Below the pieces are notes generated by a model. The model worked only from the letters and a program-made list of their open reading frames with translations, searched no databases and was not told the DNA's origin. Below are positions 34,022-42,306 of a stretch of DNA of 64,000 nucleotides, piece after piece. The stretch's first letter is position 1. Each line of letters opens with the position of its first letter. This stretch comes from Lentzea sp. NEAU-D7 (GTDB lineage Bacteria; Actinomycetota; Actinomycetes; Mycobacteriales; Pseudonocardiaceae), in NCBI RefSeq assembly GCF_026242055.1, contig NZ_JAPJDL010000011.1:186001-250000 (forward strand). The letters run 5' to 3'. The position numbers and the translations under genes were made by a program.

Positions 34022-34050
34022 CACCCCAGGGCACGCGCCGCCCCGGGGTG
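34022..34050 (-). terminator. Hairpin after the DUF1996 gene
   Basis: CACCCC (34022-34027) pairs with GGGGTG (34045-34050), extended inward by GGG/CCC after one mismatch. It lies 17 bp past the stop codon on the minus strand. Confidence 0.45.
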
Positions 34051-34066
34051 CATGAGGCGAGGAACC

Positions 34067-34975
34067 TCACCGCGGCAACCGGTAGTCCGGTCCCAGTGCG
34101 GCGCCCCGGTTCGGCTTGTACAGGTCGAACCCGCGCGGATCGCACTGCAGCCCGCCGTTGATGCAGTGGCGGACCAGCGCGGCCTGCGTGGGCGCGTCCC
34201 AGGCGTTCATGAAGTCGTAGTGCCAGCTGTACCCGCGACCGCTGGAGAGCCGCACGCGGGACATGTCACCGGACACCGGGAACGCCATCTTGAACTCGAT
34301 CATCGGCACCGCGACCGGGTGGCTCGGCGGGCAGACCAGCGTCGCGCGGTCCGGGTAGGCCATGTGCGACCTGTGGTCCGCCGAGTCGAGGTCGCGGCCG
34401 TTCCAGCAACTCGGTGCCTGGTAACGGATGTTGAGCTGCGTGCCGGGCGGGCAGTACGCCGGGATGTCCCAGTTGTGGAAGCTGTCGCCGCACTCCCAGC
34501 CCTCGACCGCGCCCGGCGCGGTGCGGAACTGCTCCTGCGTCGTCGCGGGGCTGCCGACCACGAACCGGATGCCCGGCGGGAACGGCACGACGTCCTGGTA
34601 CCGCAGGATGCCGGACTTGTAGTAGATGACCTGGGGGAAGTCCGGCGGGACGATCTGGTCGCCGTTGATGACCGACGGGAACCAGTACGCGGACTTGTCG
34701 TCGGGCGTCCTGCAGTTGGTCTGACCTGCCTTGAGCGAGTCGTTGGTGCTGCTGGCTTTCGTGGACTGGTTGCCGAGGAACGTGTGCATGTGCGACGCGC
34801 CCGGAAGCCCCGGGAAGACGATCGGGTCGTCCGGGAGGTGGGTCGTGACCGAGCAGTTGGCCTGGAACTCGTGGTGCGTGACCAGGTCGTCGGCCCGGGC
34901 CGACTGGGTCACGACCACGACCACGGCCGCCACCAGGGCGGCCGTCATCGACAACGCGCTGATTTTTCGGGACAC
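34067..34975 (-). CDS. Secreted DUF1996 domain protein
   Basis: 302 residues. A signal/anchor segment (about 1-30, ISALSMTAALVAAVVVVV) is followed by a DUF1996 domain: FQANCSVTTHLPDDPIVFPGLPG, then SHMHTFLGN, SAYWFPSV, CPPGT, and DHRSHMAYPD. The domain is best known from fungal secreted proteins and wood-decay secretomes; its His-rich motifs suggest metal or ligand binding, but its activity is unknown. The GTG at 34975 has an AGGAGG site; longer readings would run through the operator. It is divergent from the CBM32 glycosidase under shared LacI sites. Confidence 0.88.
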   Translation of the reverse strand: MSRKISALSMTAALVAAVVVVVTQSARADDLVTHHEFQANCSVTTHLPDDPIVFPGLPGASHMHTFLGNQSTKASSTNDSLKAGQTNCRTPDDKSAYWFPSVINGDQIVPPDFPQVIYYKSGILRYQDVVPFPPGIRFVVGSPATTQEQFRTAPGAVEGWECGDSFHNWDIPAYCPPGTQLNIRYQAPSCWNGRDLDSADHRSHMAYPDRATLVCPPSHPVAVPMIEFKMAFPVSGDMSRVRLSSGRGYSWHYDFMNAWDAPTQAALVRHCINGGLQCDPRGFDLYKPNRGAALGPDYRLPR

Positions 34976-35005
34976 CTGTGTCCTCCTGCCGAGTGGGGAA
35001 CCGGC

Positions 35006-35023
35006 TGGGAGAGCGCTCTCCCA
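35006..35023. promoter_or_regulatory. LacI-type operator, best match (perfect 18-bp palindrome)
   Basis: TGGGAGAGCGCTCTCCCA, self-complementary over all 18 bases. It lies 31 bp before the DUF1996 start. A TTGACA (35056-35051) 27 bp upstream would place the transcription start within it. Confidence 0.9.
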
Positions 35024-35067
35024 AACAGGTTCCCGCCCTGCCGTGCGAGGTGTCAAGACCGGTTCTT

Positions 35068-35096
35068 TTGACACCGCCGACGTCTGGTCGTAACGT
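35068..35096 (+). promoter_or_regulatory. Promoter of the CBM32 glycosidase gene
   Basis: -35 TTGACA (35068-35073), 17-bp spacer, -10 TAACGT (35091-35096). The architecture matches the promoter at 31358-31386, with the operator about 10 bp downstream of the start of transcription. Confidence 0.75.
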
Positions 35097-35112
35097 TCGG
35101 CGGCAGGGTTGT

Positions 35113-35124
35113 GAGAGCGCTCTC
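35113..35124. promoter_or_regulatory. LacI-type operator before the CBM32 glycosidase
   Basis: GAGAGCGCTCTC, the shared core of the local sites, 33 bp before the start codon. Confidence 0.85.
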
Positions 35125-35157
35125 CTCATGCATCCCTACTTCGTGGCAGGAGGCGCG

Positions 35158-37266
35158 ATGGCTCGCGTCCGCTCCATCTGCACGGTGGTCGCCGTGCTCC
35201 TCGGCATCGCGGTGGTCCCGGCACAGGCCGCGCCGGCCCTGCTCTCCCAGGGCAGACCCGCTCTCGCCTCGTCGACCGAGAACGCCGGCACCCCCGCGTC
35301 GGCCGCGGTCGACGGCAACGGTGACACCCGCTGGTCCAGCGAGTGGAGCGCCCCGCAGTGGTTGCGCGTCGACCTCGGTGCCTCCTCGACGCTCAGCAGG
35401 GTCGAGCTCGACTGGGAGGGTGCCTACGCGACGGCGTTCGAGATCCAGGTCTCGGCTGACGGCGTCGCCTGGCAGCCGGTCCGGTCGGTGACCGGGTCCA
35501 CCGGCGGCAGGCAGGGCTACGACGTCACCGGCACCGGCCGGTACGTCCGGGTGAACGCCACCCAGCGCGCCAACGGGTACGGCGTCTCGCTGTGGGAGTT
35601 CCGGGTCTACGGCACGCAGGGCGGCGTCGTACCGGGAAGTGGTGTGCACGTCACCGGGTCGCAGGGCAACTGGCAGCTCACGGTCGACGGCCGGCCATGG
35701 GTCGTGAAAGGCCTCACCTGGGGTCCGCCCGCCGCGGACGCCGCGCGGTACATGCCCGAGCTGAAGTCCATGGGCGTCAACACCTTGCGCACGTGGGGCA
35801 CGGACGCCTCGACCCGCCCGCTGCTCGACGCGGCCGCGTCCCACGGACTGCGCGTGATCAACGGCTTCTGGTTGCAGCCCGGTGGCGGTCCCGGTTCCGG
35901 CGGCTGCGTGAACTACGTGACGGACGCCCAGTACAAGGCGGACGTGCTCGGTCAGATCCGCCAGTGGGTCACCACCTACAAGGACCACCCCGGCGTCCTG
36001 ATGTGGAACGTCGGCAACGAGTCCATCCTCGGGCTGCAGAACTGCTACTCCGGCGCCGAACTCGAGAACCAGCGCGTCGCGTACGCCCGCTACCTGAACG
36101 AGGCGGCGCGGGCGATCCACGCCATCGACACCGGCCACCCGGTGACGAACACCGACGCGTGGACCGGTGCGTGGGTGTACCTCAAGGCGCACACGCCCGA
36201 CCTCGACCTGTACTCCGTCAACTCCTACGGCAACGTCTGCCAGGTGCGGCAGGACTGGATCTCCGGTGGCCACACCAAGCCGTACATCCTCACCGAGGCC
36301 GGTCCGGCGGGGGAGTGGGAGGTGCCGAACGACGCCAACGGCGTGCCGGCCGAGCCGACCGACGTGCAGAAGCGCGACGGCTACATCCAGGCCTGGAACT
36401 GCATCACCGGCCACACCGGGGTGTCCTTCGGCGGCACGCTCTTCCACTACGGCACGGAGTACGACTTCGGCGCGGTCTGGTTCAACCTCACGCCCGCGGG
36501 CAAGAAGCGGCTCTCGTTCTACGCGGTCCAGCGCGCGTTCGGCGGCGCCACCCCCGCCAACACGCCGCCGGTGATCTCCGCGATGACCGTGCCGCAGACC
36601 GTGGCGGCGGGTGCGCCGCTGACCATCGACGTCGCCGCGGCCGATCCGGACGGTGACGCCGTCGCTTGGTCGACGGCGTTCAACAGCAAGTACATCGACA
36701 ACAGCGGTGGTCTGGCCGCGACACCCGTCCAGGTCGCCGGAAACCGCCTCACCGTCACCGCCCCGGACCGCCTCGGCGTGTGGAAGGTCTACGTCATGGC
36801 CGAGGACGGGCGCGGCAACATCGGCATCGAGACCCGCTCCGTGCGCGTCGTGGCGCCGCAGCCGTCCGGCGTGAACGTGGCCCAGGGCAAGGCGGTCACC
36901 GCCTCGTCGTACCAGCAGGTCGGTGACGGCGCGCCGTTCCCGCCGTCGAACGCGGTGGACGGCGACGGAACCTCGCGCTGGGCCACCGACTGGGCCGATC
37001 CCCAGTGGATCCGGGTCGACCTCGGCGCGGTGACGACGTTCCAGCACGTGCAACTGGTGTGGGAGGGCGCTTTCGGGCGTGCGTACGAGATCCAGGTGTC
37101 CGACGACGGCAACGCCTGGCGCTCCGTGTACGGCACGACGGCCGGAGACGGCGGCGTGGACGCGATCGACGTGACGGCGACCGGCCGGTACGTCCGTCTG
37201 CACGCCACGCAACGGGGAACCGGCTGGGGCTACTCGCTCTACGAGTTCGGCGTCTACCGGCGTTGA
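35158..37266 (+). CDS. Secreted glycoside hydrolase flanked by two CBM32 domains
   Basis: 702 residues. Signal peptide (about 1-24), CBM32 domain (about 28-150), a GH-A clan TIM barrel (about 165-465) with probable acid/base Glu in MWNVGNES and nucleophile Glu in ILTEAGPAGEW, an Ig-like linker domain (about 470-560), and a second CBM32 (about 575-702). The barrel resembles the GH2-C/GH72-like glucan enzymes; exact family uncertain. The ATG at 35158 follows GGCAGGAGG. The first CBM32 is strikingly close to that of the beta-helix protein at 31453, so the two probably bind the same polymer. Confidence 0.88.
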   Translation: MARVRSICTVVAVLLGIAVVPAQAAPALLSQGRPALASSTENAGTPASAAVDGNGDTRWSSEWSAPQWLRVDLGASSTLSRVELDWEGAYATAFEIQVSADGVAWQPVRSVTGSTGGRQGYDVTGTGRYVRVNATQRANGYGVSLWEFRVYGTQGGVVPGSGVHVTGSQGNWQLTVDGRPWVVKGLTWGPPAADAARYMPELKSMGVNTLRTWGTDASTRPLLDAAASHGLRVINGFWLQPGGGPGSGGCVNYVTDAQYKADVLGQIRQWVTTYKDHPGVLMWNVGNESILGLQNCYSGAELENQRVAYARYLNEAARAIHAIDTGHPVTNTDAWTGAWVYLKAHTPDLDLYSVNSYGNVCQVRQDWISGGHTKPYILTEAGPAGEWEVPNDANGVPAEPTDVQKRDGYIQAWNCITGHTGVSFGGTLFHYGTEYDFGAVWFNLTPAGKKRLSFYAVQRAFGGATPANTPPVISAMTVPQTVAAGAPLTIDVAAADPDGDAVAWSTAFNSKYIDNSGGLAATPVQVAGNRLTVTAPDRLGVWKVYVMAEDGRGNIGIETRSVRVVAPQPSGVNVAQGKAVTASSYQQVGDGAPFPPSNAVDGDGTSRWATDWADPQWIRVDLGAVTTFQHVQLVWEGAFGRAYEIQVSDDGNAWRSVYGTTAGDGGVDAIDVTATGRYVRLHATQRGTGWGYSLYEFGVYRR

Positions 37267-37267
37267 G

Positions 37268-37579
37268 CTACACCGGTTCCACGAGCACGACCACGCCGTC
37301 CGACGGCGCGACGGCTCTGGTGCTGACCAGGTCGCCGTGACGAACCCGCCCGTCGCCGCTCACGTCCACGTGAGCGGCGACGGTCAGCACCGGCCCATCA
37401 GCCAGGCCGAGGTCGAACGGCAGGCGCTGCTCGGCGGTGTCGTCACGGCGGAACTCGCTGACGTGCTCGGCCTTCGTGACGGCGGGTGCGTCTGCGAGGG
37501 AGACGTCGAGCAGCCGCACCCGCAGCACCGCCCGGCCGAACGCGGGCGTGCCCGCCGGTACCACCACGGTGCCGTTCAC
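37268..37579 (-). CDS. YbaY/YscW-like family protein
   Basis: 103 residues. The pattern VNGTVVVPAGTPAFGRAVLRVRLLDVSLADAPAV, then PFDLGLAD and RVRHGDLVST, matches the YbaY/type III secretion chaperone (YscW) beta-sandwich family, shown here split by dashes of context. Unlike E. coli YbaY there is no lipobox or signal peptide. GTG start 4 nt after the stop of the preceding gene, so it closes the protease cassette. Confidence 0.75.
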   Translation of the reverse strand: MNGTVVVPAGTPAFGRAVLRVRLLDVSLADAPAVTKAEHVSEFRRDDTAEQRLPFDLGLADGPVLTVAAHVDVSGDGRVRHGDLVSTRAVAPSDGVVVLVEPV

Positions 37580-37583
37580 CGGA

Positions 37584-37841
37584 TCAGTTCAGCACGGCGA
37601 AGCGGGCCTCGATGTCGACGGGGCCGCCGGTGAGGTTGCGGATCTCGATGAAGTACTTGATCAGCCCGGCGGCCTGCCGGTCGACCTGCACCTTCCACTC
37701 GATCTGCGCGCCACCGTCGACCATCGGCCACGTCGGCACCACCATCCACACGACCCGCCAGCCCTCGGGCCAGCTGTGGGTGAACCAGCGCCGCGACGAC
37801 CCGCCGGGCACCTGTCCCCGGAACTGCACACCAAGTCGCAT
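37584..37841 (-). CDS. Stand-alone copy of the astacin C-terminal domain
   Basis: 85 residues. Aligned by eye over 81 positions it matches about 53 residues of the C-terminal domain of the protease encoded at 38055-39101 (shared blocks RWFTHSWP, VVPT, QxEW, LxKYF, NLTGG, EAR). It looks like a small beta sandwich. It has its own GGGAG ribosome site. As a free domain it could bind the protease's partner or target, act as an inhibitor, or be a subunit of an assembly. Function unknown. Confidence 0.85.
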   Translation of the reverse strand: MRLGVQFRGQVPGGSSRRWFTHSWPEGWRVVWMVVPTWPMVDGGAQIEWKVQVDRQAAGLIKYFIEIRNLTGGPVDIEARFAVLN

Positions 37842-37854
37842 CGGGACTCTCCCT

Positions 37855-38043
37855 TCACTCTTCCGGTTCGGGCGCGGGACCGGCGTCCTCGGCCGCGTGC
37901 GAGGCCTCTTCGGCCACGGCGTCCCCGGTGTCCTGCACGGCATCCGGTGCCGCACCGCCGTCGCCCGCGAGGTCGAGCGGCTCGGCGAGGACCAGGTCGT
38001 CGAGCGACGCGGGGGCGGCCCCGCCGTCGAGATCGGCGCTCAT
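37855..38043 (-). CDS. Small acidic protein of the protease cassette
   Basis: 62 residues, about a third Asp or Glu, almost no basic residues, rich in Ala. Begins MSADLDGGAAPASLDDLVL; no domain recognised. AGAGGAG precedes the ATG, and the gene sits 11 bp after the protease and 13 bp before the stand-alone domain. It could be an antagonist, propeptide-like factor or disordered linker protein. Confidence 0.65.
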   Translation of the reverse strand: MSADLDGGAAPASLDDLVLAEPLDLAGDGGAAPDAVQDTGDAVAEEASHAAEDAGPAPEPEE

Positions 38044-38054
38044 GGCGGCTCCTC

Positions 38055-39101
38055 TCACAGTGCGCCCGGCGACCAGCCGAGCACGTCGTAACGGGCCTCG
38101 ACGTCGACCTGGCCGCCGGTCAGGTTCGTGATGGCGAGGAAGTACTTGAGCAGCCCACCGGACTGCCGGGTGACCTGGGTGGTCCACTCGACCTGCGCCG
38201 CACCGTCGACAGCGGGCGCCGTCGGCACGACCGTCCACAGGACGTACCAGTGGGCGGGCCAGCTGTGGGTGAACCACCGCTTGGTCGTGCCGGCCGGGAC
38301 GGACCCGGTGAACTGCACGCCGCGGAACACCGCCGCCGGTTCGAGGCCGCTGTACATCGACCGCACCGCCGCGCAGTCGCCGGGACTGAGCCCGTCGCGC
38401 TGGCCGATCTCGACGTTCTGGATCGGCGTCATCGTGTCGCAGCCGGTGTCGATCGCGAACGCCCGCCGCGGGTAGTGCATGATCGAGTGGTAGTCGTACG
38501 GGCCGACGTCGTCGCCGTCGGTGATGTGCTGGTTGAAGTTGTGGGCGCTCTGCTGCTGGATGTTCGTGAAATCGATCGTCACGAAGTTGTTGCGGTCCTC
38601 GCGGCTCTGTTCGTGCCACAGACCTACGCTGTGCCCGATTTCGTGAATGGTCGCGCCCGTTCCGCAGCCGGGTGCGAGCGTGATGTTCTGCTGGTTTCCG
38701 CGCATGCCCACGGGAGAACTGCAGCCACCGCCGGGCTGGAAACGAATGAAATTCGTGTCCGTCGCGTTCCTCGGCACCAGGCGAATGCGGGTGTTGCGTT
38801 CCCAGTGCGCGATCGCGTTGTGCACGCGGGCCTGGTCCGGCAGGTTCGGGTCGATCTCGAACGGCACCCGGCCACCGGGCCAGCGGAACTGCTGACCTGG
38901 GATGACGACGCCCCTCTCGTGGAGCTCGCCCTCCCGCACGAGGGTGAGCACGATGTCGCCCTCGACCATCGGCTCGCCGTCGACCTCGGTGTACAGAACC
39001 GCTTTCACGCCCTGGCTCCGGGTCTCGATCACACCGGTTCTGAGTTCGGGTCCGACGCGGAACTGGCCGCTGCCGGTCACCGTGCCACTCGGCTTGGTCA
39101 T
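38055..39101 (-). CDS. Astacin-like (M12A) zinc metalloprotease with C-terminal beta domain
   Basis: 348 residues. N-terminal region (1-75), catalytic domain with zinc motif H153-E154-IGH157-SVGLWH163-EQSRED and Met-turn SIM208HY, Cys residues as in astacins, and a C-terminal domain (261-344) repeated in the neighbouring 85-residue protein. Astacins are normally secreted zymogens, but this one has no signal peptide and begins MTKPSGTVTGSGQF. Either export is unconventional or it acts inside the cell. The N-terminal 75 residues may be a propeptide. First gene of a four-gene cassette. Confidence 0.92.
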   Translation of the reverse strand: MTKPSGTVTGSGQFRVGPELRTGVIETRSQGVKAVLYTEVDGEPMVEGDIVLTLVREGELHERGVVIPGQQFRWPGGRVPFEIDPNLPDQARVHNAIAHWERNTRIRLVPRNATDTNFIRFQPGGGCSSPVGMRGNQQNITLAPGCGTGATIHEIGHSVGLWHEQSREDRNNFVTIDFTNIQQQSAHNFNQHITDGDDVGPYDYHSIMHYPRRAFAIDTGCDTMTPIQNVEIGQRDGLSPGDCAAVRSMYSGLEPAAVFRGVQFTGSVPAGTTKRWFTHSWPAHWYVLWTVVPTAPAVDGAAQVEWTTQVTRQSGGLLKYFLAITNLTGGQVDVEARYDVLGWSPGAL

Positions 39102-39270
39102 CGTGCCCTCCCGTCATGGCAGAAGACGAACAAGCGTGATCCTCGAACTGCCACAACGCCTAGGGTCGAAGGCCTCCCTCGCATTCGAGGAATTGATGGA
39201 GAGTCCAAAGTGGTGGTGTAACGCAAAAGCGCCGGAAGGCGAATTCCTGGATCAGACTAGGGTCGGGGAC

Positions 39271-39858
39271 ATGCCTTCCGCTGTCATCGTCGAGTACGAC
39301 TCCGCCTGGCCTGATCGCGCACGGCACCTCCTCGGCGGGGTGCGGTCGGCGTTCGCGGCGCTGCCCGGCGCGGACGGGTTCGACTACGAGCACATCGGGT
39401 CGACCGCGGTGCCCGGACTCGGTGCGAAGCCGATCGTGGACCTGCAGGTGCGCATGCCCGGCCTGCCGCCACTGGCCCGGCTGACCGAGGTCCTGGCGGC
39501 GACGCCGTTCGTACCGGCGCACGGGGCCAGGCCGGACTCACCCGGTGTGCGCAGGGACGCCAGGAGGCCGGGGGACCGGGCCGACGACGCGGCGTACGAG
39601 AAGCGCCTGTTCCACTCCCCGGCCGAGGCCGCGATCCTGCACGTCCGCCGCGCGGACTCGCCGTTCGCGCGGTGGGTCGTCGACCTCCGCGACTGGCTGC
39701 GGTGCCACCCCGCGCAGGCCCGGCGCTACGAGCAGATCAAGCGCGCGCTCGCCGAGCAGCACGCGGGCGAGCCGGACTACGACGACTACACCCGCGCCAA
39801 GACCGCGTTCTTCGACGAGATCCAGCCACAGGTCAGGGACTGGGCAGCCGGATCGTGA
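39271..39858 (+). CDS. GrpB family protein (UPF0157)
   Basis: 195 residues with the signature EHIGSTAVPGLGAKPIVDLQV, placing it in the GrpB/nucleotidyltransferase-fold family; some members are fused to CoaE. RYEQIKRALAEQHAGEPDYDDY is the typical C-terminal block. Start at ATG 39271, 7 nt after a TAGGGT -10 box (leaderless). Biological role unknown. Its end overlaps the convergent kinase gene by 26 nt. Confidence 0.9.
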   Translation: MPSAVIVEYDSAWPDRARHLLGGVRSAFAALPGADGFDYEHIGSTAVPGLGAKPIVDLQVRMPGLPPLARLTEVLAATPFVPAHGARPDSPGVRRDARRPGDRADDAAYEKRLFHSPAEAAILHVRRADSPFARWVVDLRDWLRCHPAQARRYEQIKRALAEQHAGEPDYDDYTRAKTAFFDEIQPQVRDWAAGS

Positions 39859-40909
39859 CGCGCAGGCCGCCTTCCGGGCGCGGGGCGATGTCGAGGGCGC
39901 CGTCGTGCGCGCGCACGACGCTGTGCACGATGGCGAGTCCCAGGCCGACACCCGCGTGGTCGTCGTCGCGGACGCGCTCGCCGCCGCGCTGGAACGGCTC
40001 GGTGAGCGTCGGCACCAGGTCCGCTGTGAGCAGGCGGCCCGTGTTCTCGATCTGGACCACGCACGCCTGGTGCTGCGGTTCGGTGTGGACGGTGACCGTG
40101 CCACCGGCCGGGAGGTTGTGCACGACGGCGTTCTGGACGAGGTTCGTCACCATCCGCAGGAGCAGCTCCGCGGAACCGGTGGTGGTCGCGGCCTCCCCGG
40201 TGACCACGAGCTCGACCCGGCGTCGTTCCGCCAGGGGCAGAAGGGTTTCCGCGGCTTCCTCGGCGACCAGGGAGAGGTCGACGCGCTCCCGGGTGAACAC
40301 CCCTCGCTCGCCGCGGCTGAGCAGCAGCAGGGCCTCGGTGAGGTCGATCGCGCGGCGGCTCGCGGTGTGCAGTCGGTCGAGGAGTTCGGCGTCGACCTGG
40401 GACGGGTCCTGGCGCGCCGCGTCGAGCAGCGACTGCGAGATCGCCAGCGGGGTGCGCAGCTCGTGGGAGGCGTTGGCGGCGAACCTGCGCTGCTCGCCCA
40501 CGTGCGACTCGAGTTTCTCGAGCATGGTGTCGAAGACGTCGGAGAGCTCGCGGAACTCGTCCGCCCTGCCGGGAAGCCGGATCCGGTGCGACAACGACCC
40601 CTTCGCGGCCAGCCGGGCGGCGTCCGCGATCTTGTCGAGGGGCGAGAGCATGCGGCCGGCCAGCAGCCATCCGCCGAGGAGGCCGAACGCCACCAGGAAC
40701 AGCATGGCGACGGCGGCGGCGCGGCCGAAGATGCGGGAGAGCAGGTAGCGGTTGGGGCTGGTGAAGAGCAGGCCCTGGTCGTTGTCGGGGACGAAGCGCA
40801 GCAGGTACCACCAGGCCACCGCGATCAGGACGGCACCGGCCACGACGACGATGCCCGCGTAGCTCAGGGTGAACTTCAGGCGGGCGCTGAGACCCGGCGG
40901 CCTAGCCAT
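39833..40909 (-). CDS. Sensor histidine kinase (HisKA/OmpR-linked)
   Basis: 358 residues. Two membrane helices flank a short external loop, then HAMP (LAGRMLSPLDKIADAARLAAKG), HisKA box ASHELRTPLAI and HATPase_c (LVQNAVVHN, GVGLGLAIVHSVV). ATG 40909 overlaps the response regulator end by 8 nt. Part of a VanZ-regulator-kinase operon. Confidence 0.93.
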   Translation of the reverse strand: MARPPGLSARLKFTLSYAGIVVVAGAVLIAVAWWYLLRFVPDNDQGLLFTSPNRYLLSRIFGRAAAVAMLFLVAFGLLGGWLLAGRMLSPLDKIADAARLAAKGSLSHRIRLPGRADEFRELSDVFDTMLEKLESHVGEQRRFAANASHELRTPLAISQSLLDAARQDPSQVDAELLDRLHTASRRAIDLTEALLLLSRGERGVFTRERVDLSLVAEEAAETLLPLAERRRVELVVTGEAATTTGSAELLLRMVTNLVQNAVVHNLPAGGTVTVHTEPQHQACVVQIENTGRLLTADLVPTLTEPFQRGGERVRDDDHAGVGLGLAIVHSVVRAHDGALDIAPRPEGGLRVTIRLPSP

Positions 40910-41567
40910 CCGCGTCGATGCGGTAGCCGACGCCCGGCACGGTCGCGATGAGCCACGGTTCGCCGAGTCGCTTGCGCAGCGCCGAGACCGTGATGCGGAC
41001 GGCGTTCGTGAACGGGTCGGCGTTCTCGTCCCAGGCCCGCTCCAGCAGCTCCTCGGCGCTGACGACCCCGCCCTGGGCACCGACCAGCACCTCGAGCACC
41101 GCGAACTGCTTGCGGGTCAGCGCGACGTACTGCCCGTCGCGGAAGACCTCGCGCCGGAACGGGTCGAGCCGCAGGCCACCGATCTCGCTGACCGGCGGTC
41201 GCGCGTAGGCACGTCTGCGGGCGAGCGCCCGGAGCCGCAGCACCAGCTCCCGCAGCTCGAACGGCTTGGTCAGGTAGTCGTCGGCGCCGAGCCCGAACCC
41301 CGACGCCTTGTCGTCGATCCGGTCGGCGGCGGTGAGCATCAGGATCGGCATGCCGCTGCCGGACGCGACGATCCACCGCGCGATCTCGTCCCCGGACGGT
41401 CCGGGGACGTCGCGGTCGAGCACCGCGAGGTCGTAGGAGTTGACGCTCAGCATCTCCAGCGCCGTGTCGCCGTCCCCGGCGATGTCCGCGGCGATCGCCT
41501 CCAGCCGCAGCCCGTCCCGGACGGCCTCGGCCAGGTACGGCTCGTCCTCCACGATCAGCACGCGCAT
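40902..41567 (-). CDS. OmpR family response regulator
   Basis: 221 residues: receiver domain with EDEPYLAE acidic pocket, phosphoacceptor Asp in LAVLDRDVPG and Lys in YLTKPF, then a winged helix (LTRKQFAVLEVLVG, ISALRKRLGEPWLIATVPGVGYRI region). Follows the VanZ gene by 38 bp and overlaps the kinase gene. Confidence 0.95.
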   Translation of the reverse strand: MRVLIVEDEPYLAEAVRDGLRLEAIAADIAGDGDTALEMLSVNSYDLAVLDRDVPGPSGDEIARWIVASGSGMPILMLTAADRIDDKASGFGLGADDYLTKPFELRELVLRLRALARRRAYARPPVSEIGGLRLDPFRREVFRDGQYVALTRKQFAVLEVLVGAQGGVVSAEELLERAWDENADPFTNAVRITVSALRKRLGEPWLIATVPGVGYRIDADG

Positions 41568-41605
41568 GCGGCCAGCCTAGGGAGCGGGGCATATCGCCCG
41601 CATAT

Positions 41606-42172
41606 TCACACCGCGGCCAGGTGCCGTTCTTCCACCGGCGCGTGCTGGGGACGCCACCACCACCAGGACACCAGCGAGGCCAGCGCCGCCCCCGCGGCGT
41701 TGAGCAGCACGTCGTCCACAGAGGACACGCGGTCCAGTCGCAGCACGAACTGCGCGATCTCCAGGAACGCGGAGCAGGCCGCCGCGAACGCCAGCACCCG
41801 CCACACCGACCGCAGGCCCGCGAACCTCAGCGGGCCGAAGAACCCCAGCGCCGCGAACACCAGCATGTTGCCGACGATCTGACCCGTGTCGCCGTGGGCG
41901 AGGAGGTCGAGGACGTCCGCGAACGGCACCAGGCTCAGCTCGCCCGTGACGCCCGGGGTCTCGCCCGGCAGCATGATGATCCAGACCCACGGCAGCGTCC
42001 CGTAGAAGAGGCCGACCTCGGCGAACGAGTTCCGCCACGGCCTCGCGGTGCCCTGGGACCTCCGGTAGAGCGCCAGAAGCAGCATGACCAGCACGGCCAC
42101 CGGTATCCCCAGCACCGCGCCGACCACGACCCCGGTCTCCGTACCGACCCACTCCTGCCAGGTGTTGAGCAC
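41606..42172 (-). CDS. VanZ family membrane protein
   Basis: 188 residues, about five membrane helices, with VanZ landmarks: LVPFADVLDLL, GNMLVFAALGFFGPLRF, EIAQFVLRLDRVSSVDDVLLNAAGAALG-like end (here DDVLLNAAGAALAS). VanZ proteins confer low-level teicoplanin resistance by an unknown mechanism. Placement directly before a two-component system echoes glycopeptide resistance loci, though no vanHAX-like ligases are present. Confidence 0.9.
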   Translation of the reverse strand: MLNTWQEWVGTETGVVVGAVLGIPVAVLVMLLLALYRRSQGTARPWRNSFAEVGLFYGTLPWVWIIMLPGETPGVTGELSLVPFADVLDLLAHGDTGQIVGNMLVFAALGFFGPLRFAGLRSVWRVLAFAAACSAFLEIAQFVLRLDRVSSVDDVLLNAAGAALASLVSWWWWRPQHAPVEERHLAAV

Positions 42173-42306
42173 GCTCCCAGTGAAGGCGCACGGCCGTTGC
42201 GAGGGTGTACGCGTTTTTCGATACGCGGACGATATGCGGACCGGTTCGGCCGGGAGGCGGATCAGCGGGCGGGCCGGATGGGCGGTCCGGGAGGGCCTCG
42301 CGGAGA

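Noticed and set aside
33642-34145. Minus-strand frame in the gap before DUF1996, looked at as a possible gene remnant
   Set aside because: Its start lies inside the DUF1996 coding region and it has no recognisable domain; left as unexplained spacer.
34978-35157. Upstream start for the CBM32 glycosidase
   Set aside because: It would translate through both LacI operators and the TTGACA/TAACGT promoter; the signal peptide begins at 35158 after GGCAGGAGG.
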